Shown piece by piece: positions 57,325 to 64,000 of a DNA stretch of 64,000 bases. Every line of letters begins with the position of its first letter. Position 1 is the first letter of the stretch. Position numbers and translations under genes: made by a program. Origin of the DNA: Pomphorhynchus laevis (taxonomy: Eukaryota; Acanthocephala; Palaeacanthocephala; Echinorhynchida; Pomphorhynchidae). The DNA lies in assembly GCA_012934845.2 (NCBI GenBank), contig WNNJ02002946.1:29729-93728 (forward strand). The letters run 5' to 3'. The notes under the pieces are model-generated. The model made no database searches, was not told the DNA's origin, and saw only the letters and a list, made by a program, of their open reading frames with translations.

Positions 57325-60300
57325 CAGTGCTTCTCAAACTTTCTGATGTGGCGTACCGGCAGATGTTTTTTTATTGACAGGGACCGACTAGCCAATCTAG
57401 CTATCGCAAGAGGGAAATGGAAAAAAAGGCGACGACTAATCATGATGACATGAAGTCTTATTCAATTTAAGATCACTAATCATTGTCATGCAAGTCTTCC
57501 CATTGTGCCAGTAATCGGTAGCTTATTTGTGCCATTTAATTAATTGTTTATGACCCAAGAAAATATAAATTGAACATTCGTAATAGTATTCATTTATACT
57601 GGAAACATATAATGAATGTATAATAAAAAACAAATCGACATATTCCTTTTTATTTTATTTTGATTTTGTAAACTTGTAATTCAATTTAAGATATGAATAA
57701 AAAAATTAAACAAATCAAAACTAGCAAAACTATATGACACAAATTGAAGACATAATGTTACAAATCTATCTTAATCTAAAATATGAAAATGATGATTCTA
57801 TTAACACAATTCGAATAATAGAAATATCAAAACCTTAACCTTTATTAATGTGAAGGGTGAGCCTGCTTCTTATTTGTAAGCTTACTCAATCGTGGTTGAA
57901 TTGAGGAGAGTGCCACTCGAATTGGGGAATGAATATCCAAACAATTCCTGTATTTGGTCTTAATGACACTCATTGTTGAGAAGCCAGTTTCGCAGAGGTA
58001 AGTTGTAGGAAAAACGAGAAGAGTTTTCAGAGCAATTTCACTAAGATTAGAATATTCTGTTTTCACTTTTATCCAAAACGAAGCGAGTGATGTCGAAGTT
58101 TCGAAAATTCTTTTCAGTCCTTCGTCAGCAGCTAGATCCAACAGCTTATCCTCCATAAGAACACTTCCGACAAAGTCATCTCTCAGTGGAATAAATGGAT
58201 TTCTGATCCAACCATTCCCTATACGTGGATCTTCTTCAGCTGGAAAGTAATGCTGAAAACGATCTGCCAAATTAATCAAGTGTTCTTTTATGACTTTTCG
58301 TAACGATACAATATTAAGTTCTTCGCCTGCATCGTCGATGACTGTTGCCAATAAGTGGAACATATCAAAACAGTCTTTTGAGACTCGACTTTTCCATGCT
58401 TCTAGCTTCCGTTTTTGTCCGTCGATCTTGTCCGCCGTTTTAAAACACGATGCCATACTCCCTTGCATGGAGATGTTAAGAACATTAAAAATGGCAAATA
58501 TATCAGCTAGATAAGCCAGCTTGGCTAGCCAATTCACATCTCGGAACAATTGTGACCAATTTGGTTTTTTGTCCTCAAGAAACACCGCAAGTTCATTTCT
58601 TAGCTCAAATACTCTTGACAGAACTTTTCCCCTTGATAACCAACGTACATCGGCATGCAATAGGAGTTGTTTATGATCAGCTCACATATCATCACACAAT
58701 GCAGTGAATAGTCTCGAATTTAAAGCATTTGCTTTTACATGGTTAACAATTTTTACAGCCTCACTGAGTACACTATTTAGTTCCGGAGACATTTTTTTGT
58801 TGCAAGACTTTCTCGGTGAAGGAAGCAGTGTGTTGATTTACACTCTGGGGCAAATGACTTTATTTGGGTAACCACTCCTGAATGCTTTCCTATCATTGCG
58901 GCGGCACCATCGGTGCATACACCTACACAAAATTTGAAATCTAATGCAGATTTGTTAACGATATAGTCACTCACAGTCTTGAACACTTCAGAACTAGTTG
59001 TATTTTTTGGTAGTGAAACAGAGAAAAAATACTCTTCTTTCAGTTCATTTTCATGTTCATAGCGCACATACACCATCAGAATTGCCTGGTAGCAACGTCT
59101 GTACATTCATCAAGTTGCAAAGAAAAGTATTTTGCTAATTTAATCTGTTCTATGAGCTGATCTTCCATATCGTGTGCTAGCTCGTTAATTCGTCGAGCTA
59201 TAGTATCATTTGATAGTGGAACCTTAGCCACTTTCTGTGCCGAGGACTCACCCAGCATTTCAATGCAAACATCTTTAATACAGCCTTGCACTAGCGTTTC
59301 ACAGATTGTGTATGGCTTTTTAGCTTTAGCAACCCGAAGTGCTACTTTATAAGAAGCCCGCAAAGCACAAGTATTTGTGCGCGACACTTTAAAGATCTGT
59401 TTCTGACGGCTTTTTAAATCAACATGTTTTCTTGCAAAACACTCTTTTGACTTTGAACTCATTTCTTTATGTTTTGTATTTAAATGTCTTTTGAGGTGTG
59501 ACGGCTTCATTGAGTGGTTAGCCAACACATCTCCACAAATAACACACAGCGGTTTTGGCACTTCCCCATCATTTGTTGCCACGAAACCAAATTGAATGTA
59601 AGAGGAGTCATATTTTCGAGTGAAGACAGTACGAATTCTTTTTGAAGGCAACACTTCAGTTTCAATTACACCGTCATCTGCTTCTGAATTACTTGTGTCT
59701 TCCGCAACTAGTTGTCTTGATTTGATAAACTTGTCCATTGGGCCTCGCTTTGACATCTATAAATTTGGGATAGAAATAATAAATATAAGTTCTATAACCC
59801 GGGTAAATGCTTAATTTATGATATTAAGTTGAAAACCGAATAACTGCAGTGCGAATGCTTTATTTATTAACACTTATTCAAATTTATATGAAGGAATACA
59901 ATTGACATTAATATATAATCATTATATCTTGTGAGGAATTGTATTAAAACAGTAAATTTATAGAAAACATAAAAATTTGCTAAAAGTTCGAAAAAACTAT
60001 TCCTTTGCCCAGATTTAATGTAACGATCATTTTATAAAATAGCTTGGAATGATTTTAATCATTCAAGCCAACTGTTTCAATTTGCCTTGTTTTGTGAAAA
60101 CATGAATGGAACAAAGTGGAAGAGAAATCATGACTGATAAGACTAATTGGTACTAAAATATTATTAATAATTACACTAATAAGGTAAATTATGTTAGAAA
60201 AACGAGATTATTTAAACATTAAATTAAATTATAAGCAGGATTAAAATTGGAATGTGGACGCCGGCTCACACTAATTCATTTTTTACTTCAGTTCATAGCA

Positions 60301-60874
60301 TCGCCTTAAGACAATGAAAACTGAACAAATTAAATCTCTGTTTGCCCGCTGCTCAACGTGAAAGTTGATTACATTAGGGGAAAAATGTTTTATCTCGACC
60401 ACTGAGCTTTCCGGTTTTTTAGAGTTTTTTATACCCAGGGATAGGATGTGCTGCCATTGAAAATATTATTAGTAAAGACATTTTTAGATCAGATGGTCGG
60501 GACATGGTTCCAAATGACAATCACGTTGATATCCTTGGGAACATGACTGTTTCACTTCTTGCTGATGACTGACATTCCATGTTACATCTTGCTGCTCCAC
60601 ACGTGTGGATCAGGTTGTCAGATGTGTGACATAGAGTAAAATATCAGTCAAATCTTTTAATAAAGTGCATACAATAACTGTTTCCAATTAAATTACTACC
60701 ATGCTGTATTCTTATTAGATAAATAAACAAAAAATATCAGTCACATTACCCACCTGTTTCTCATGGCATGTAATTTTACATTTGTTTATTTTTCTTTGAA
60801 AATCTCTTCGCGTACCGGCAGATTATTGCTTGCGTACCGGCACCGGTACGCGTACCACACTTTGAGTAGCACTG
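57325..60874 (-). mobile_element. 3.55-kb hAT (Buster-type) DNA transposon
   Basis: Terminal inverted repeats CAGTGCTTCTCAAACTTTCT and CAGTGCTACTCAAAGTGTGG bound the element. The right flank carries ATGTAATC, the target word of the small derivative at 48.2 kb, but the left flank does not, so the left junction is secondary. The transposase lies on the minus strand. An 8-bp target with central TA (GATTACAT) and the CAGTGCTTCTCAAA-like ends fit the Buster family of hAT elements. Confidence 0.9.
57845..59756 (-). pseudogene. hAT transposase, three frames
   Basis: Frame 1 (59,756-59,076) has the leader KRIRTVFTRKYDSSYIQFGF and a BED zinc finger, CVICGDVLANHSMKPSHLKR followed by HLNTKH. Then come KASYKVALRVAKAKKPYTI-like sequence, PLSNDTIARRINELAHDMED and the first catalytic region FSLQLDECTDVA. 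Frame 2 (59,106-58,777) has FCVGVCTDGAAAMIGKHSG and THCFLHRESLA. Frame 3 (58,660-57,845) has HADVRWLSRGKVLSRVFELR, WIRNPFIPL and the dimerisation segment FPTTYLCETGFSTMSVIKTK. Changes of frame near 59,095 and 58,795 and a TGA near 58,684 break it. It resembles the transposases from which vertebrate ZBED5-type genes derive. Few breaks suggest a young death. Confidence 0.9.
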
Positions 60875-62459
60875 ATGTAATCTATATTTTGATTATTTCT
60901 AGATTATGAGTTTATTCATTTATTTTATCAAAATTAAGACTTTTGCAATTGCATTCTCTTTCTATAATTTATATTGTTTCTTCTATCATCTAATTTTGTA
61001 GTTACTTTTGTGAATTATCGTTACTTTTAATTTATACGTAGACTGGGTAGTTACCCAGTCTCTGTAATTATCTGATTCATTGAAATTGCTATAATGTGCG
61101 AGCACAATGCCAATATTAAACGAAGAAAATTGTAAAGGCAGAAAATAGACCAATTATATTAACTATTTACCATATTGGTTTATCTATCACAAAATTATGA
61201 ATGAAAAGACATGTGTTTGCCTTTTATAAAGAACAATGACTTACCAGACATTCTAGAGTATTTGTGTTATTTTAAAGTTTTAGAAATCTGACAAAAATCA
61301 AGCATTACACATTTTTCTATTTATTGTAATATCAAATGAGTAAATGCTGAAGTTCTATTAAATACAACACTTTTTATCGAATAATACTTGGAAATATCGC
61401 GAGAATAACATTCCTTTTTTGCTGCTAGTATTTATTTTTTGTTACTAAATAGCACTTTTTTCACGAAAGAAAATATCTACTCACCGGTGAATTTAAGCAT
61501 TAGCGAAACTTCACCCGAACAATATGGATTAGCTCCCTGTTGATGATGATTCAATACTTTGTGCCTTTAGCCGTTTGGGCGATTTTGAAAAACATCACTG
61601 ACTGACTCAAATGTCGTTATGATTAAGTAAAATTATTATTTGCAGTTGCGTATCTTGTTTTACTTGTTTCAATGTTGTGGTTTTGTTGTTATTAAAATAT
61701 TCAATAATATTATATTAAAACTTATTTAATATAACATTAAAACCCATTTAATACAATATTAAAACCCATTTAATATAATATTAAAACCCATTTTAGAAAT
61801 AATACGAAATAATTTGATAATAAAAAAATAAATTTCTCGCGATTTTTTTACCCGTTTAGGCGATTTAAAGGTTTGGACAAAAGTTGAATCATAATTATAC
61901 GTATGTACATCACAGTTAAATTTAAATGCAATTCACGAATAAAGTTTTCGCACTGGTATTTGTCTTAATCTTCATAGTGTGTTCACTTACGTGTTAGAAA
62001 CTGTCTAGTCCACTCTCGGTATATGTTGACTAGAATACCCGAGGTTTCTTTATCTTTGAGCCATAACGGAGATTTGCCTTTTCCACAGCTTGCAATACGT
62101 CATGCTGCAGATGATCAAATGTAGGACAATAATCAGTCACAATAGTTGTCATATTAAACGGGACATTTATGAAATACAATTACAATTTGACTGCTTTTTA
62201 TGAAACAAACTGTTGACAAATAGTCTTATCATAAAGTGCCAATGCCATTCGCTCGATCTTATCATTTAAATAATTGAATAGATACATATTTTTGGGTAGA
62301 GGAATAAGTTACTATAAAAATAACATCAAGCAAAAAATAGTAAAATATATAAATCAACACAATAATATAAAGAATAAATTTAAACTCTTAAGTGTCAAAT
62401 TTTTATGAATGTATAATAAACAATATACTTTGTATTAGAATAAGATACTAGATAGTTTT

Positions 62460-62560
62460 ATCAGAGGAAATACATCATTAGCATGTATTTGGCCCCGCTG
62501 CTATGTTGGGTAGAGGAGTTAGGGGCCGAAACCTGATAGCATAGCAGTTCCTCCTGATGA
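62460..62560 (+). ncRNA. PLE 3' pseudoknot motif, copy 6 (reference copy)
   Basis: Outer stem ATCAGAGGA (62,460-62,468) with TCCTCCTGAT (one bulged C); hairpin AAATACAT/ATGTATTT (62,468-62,475, 62,483-62,490) with a 7-nt loop; a GGCCCC (62,491-62,496); b CTGCTATG (62,498-62,505); a 16-nt linker; a' GGGGCC (62,522-62,527); GAAACCTGATAG; b' CATAGCAG (62,540-62,547). Strands a-b-a'-b' interleave, so a and b helices together form a pseudoknot. Confidence 0.6.
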
Positions 62561-62988
62561 CCTCTAATTCTTATTCTGATACAACGTCTGTTATTTATTA
62601 GTCAATTCATAAAAATGACGTTTATTTTAAATTTCAATTTTTTTTTTAACTTGATTTAAATTATAGAAAATCTAAAAACAATTATTAATTTTATTATTTA
62701 ATTATTAAATTTTGATTTAGCATTATTATGTTTAGTTAAGTTTATAATTATATTAAATACGTAGACTCAGTTGGCTGATTTGATTAAATTTATATTAAAT
62801 TTAGAATTGCAACAATATGTAATGATATTGGCTTTCTTCAATATTATTGACCTGTGGACTTTGTTTTCTCGGTAATCTGACCTCTATTAGAAATACTGAA
62901 ACTATTTATTATTCGTAACGACGTTATTACTTTTTTTATTTTCAAACAAGTTTGATGAATTGTTAATTTAAAAAAGGGAGAAGTGGTA

Positions 62989-63209
62989 AAACCAAGGTGT
63001 TTACACTTTAAAATGTAAACTGCTTCACGTGATAACCTTTAAGAGACCAGGTAATGGCCAATAGCCAGGTCGCGTAGCGCGTGGAGTGAAGGTGGTAGAT
63101 CTTTATAGATCTTGTTCCAGCCTGCAACCGCCTTAAGCAGGGCAGTCTCCTGTCAGATGCTGCTGGATGGCCCGTTGTAAGTTTAGTCTGAGTCAACTAA
63201 ACTAGGTGG
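62989..63209 (+). promoter_or_regulatory. PLE GC-rich leader block, copy 3
   Basis: It is the inverted-arm partner of 45,113-45,320 and appears identical through the open-frame part. It precedes PLE nuclease remains that continue to about 63,740 in the plus-strand sense. Confidence 0.5.
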
Positions 63210-64000
63210 CGACACCGAAAAAGCAACGTTAAAAATTATGACTTAAAAGTTACATGTACTCAACCATATTGGAAAAATACGTAAGTACTAATGATTTCAA
63301 TTTTAAATCTTTTAAATGTAACAGAAAATATTGTATAGTTTGTGATGCTATAAATAATAATTGTATTGTAAGTAATAATACAAACTACTTGATAACAATA
63401 TACTTACATTTGAGTATAAGCTAGTGTACATGCAAGCTTTAACACACACGCAGATCATCGAAACTCAATGGAAGAATTATACACTAATCGAGGCAAAGTC
63501 CGAGTTTGGTAAACTGTTGATTGATTGTCAGCATATCAAGAGAAAATAAAATACTAAGGATTCAAGCCATTATTCATTAGACTACGATTAATAGACTTTA
63601 ATTGATATTTGATTTATTAAACCAATAATTTTCTAAGTATAACCCTTTTATATTTACATAAAGATCTTTTAGCCTTTTATTAAAAATAATTATAAAAAAT
63701 ATTATAAACAATTATAAATAATTATATAATAGTTTTATTATATTTGTTTTATATTAGTTTTTCATGCATTGTAGTAGAAACCCTACACCTGCGGTATATT
63801 AGCAGCTCATTTATATTGAACAAACAGCATTTGCGCTAATATTTTAGGGGCACACCGCTTCGACTTTATCAAGTATGCATTTATCTATTCGCAAGTTATT
63901 TTCTTGCAAAATAACTAAATTATAGTTGATATTTTCATCACTTTACATTTGAAATACAAATACTAAGTCAATAGCATTGAGGTGTATTTCGGATACATTG

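Larger units (their letters stand above)
60738..64000. repeat. Right arm of the large inverted repeat
   Basis: It is the reverse complement of the left arm (44,321-48,334) and is cut by the window end. Its inner limit lies inside the hAT. It contains the small-frame copy (62,152-62,030), PLE thumb and 3' motif (62,300-62,770), the GC-rich leader (62,989-63,209), PLE scraps (63,211-63,740) and unit C (63,830-64,000). Confidence 0.95.

Noticed and set aside
57845-58660. Domesticated ZBED-like host gene
   Set aside because: Terminal inverted repeats, a target word and fresh frame breaks show an ordinary dead hAT transposon.
62460-62560. Hammerhead core in the PLE motif (CCTGATGAC with GGCCGAAACC)
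   Set aside because: The CTGATGA and GAAA words are in an order and spacing that do not allow a three-stem hammerhead, and they are engaged in other pairings.
62460-62560. HDV-like ribozyme
   Set aside because: The a-b-a'-b' order is similar to P1-P2 of HDV-like folds, but I find no P3 or P1.1 and no convincing catalytic C context; left as an open structured motif instead.

Overview
The window looks like a repeat-dense intergenic or heterochromatic stretch of a very AT-rich invertebrate genome, most likely an arthropod. The evidence is a set of metazoan-only elements (Naiad-like and canonical Penelope-like elements, CR1-like and restriction-like-endonuclease LINEs, a Buster-type hAT, a Ty3/gypsy element), retrocopies of metazoan ubiquilin and Hsp90, and host exons with tiny 47-55 bp introns. 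No intact host gene is seen. The host content is a two-exon fukutin-like 3' gene end present twice, a two-exon fragment of unknown identity, and the two retro-pseudogenes.

Layout. 0.3-8.2 kb: Penelope-like (PLE) scraps, a degraded minus-strand LINE, a broken fukutin-like copy and a canonical PLE interrupted by a LINE endonuclease fragment. 8.5-15.2 kb: two related LINEs separated by a ubiquilin retro-pseudogene; an Hsp90 retro-pseudogene follows to 15.9 kb. 16.4-20.7 kb: a near full-length CR1-like LINE with a 13-bp minisatellite leader and an 8-bp target duplication. 22.5-26.8 kb: a Ty3/gypsy fossil with unusually short LTRs and a nested CR1 fragment. 28.9-39.0 kb: PLE fragments, two host exons, LINE fragments trapped between direct repeats, and a hammerhead-like ribozyme fold. 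39.1-40.4 kb: a CR1 fragment. 42.3-42.8 kb: the better fukutin-like copy. 44.3-64.0 kb: a large inverted repeat whose spacer holds the best Naiad-like PLE, a LINE 3' end and a 3.55-kb hAT transposon.

Two features tie the window together. First, PLEs with the permuted order GIY-YIG nuclease, CxC linker, then reverse transcriptase occur in tandem and inverted partial copies. Just after their stop codon they carry a compact pseudoknot-capable RNA motif, seen six times with compensatory changes; this is the best candidate here for an undescribed functional RNA. Second, the window is built of inverted duplications at every scale: concentric repeats C-A-B/B'-A'-C' centred near 34 kb, a second palindrome of at least 3.3 kb arms at 44-64 kb that shares unit C', and small perfect foldbacks (17-21 bp stems, 7-10 nt loops), three of them at or inside broken LINEs.
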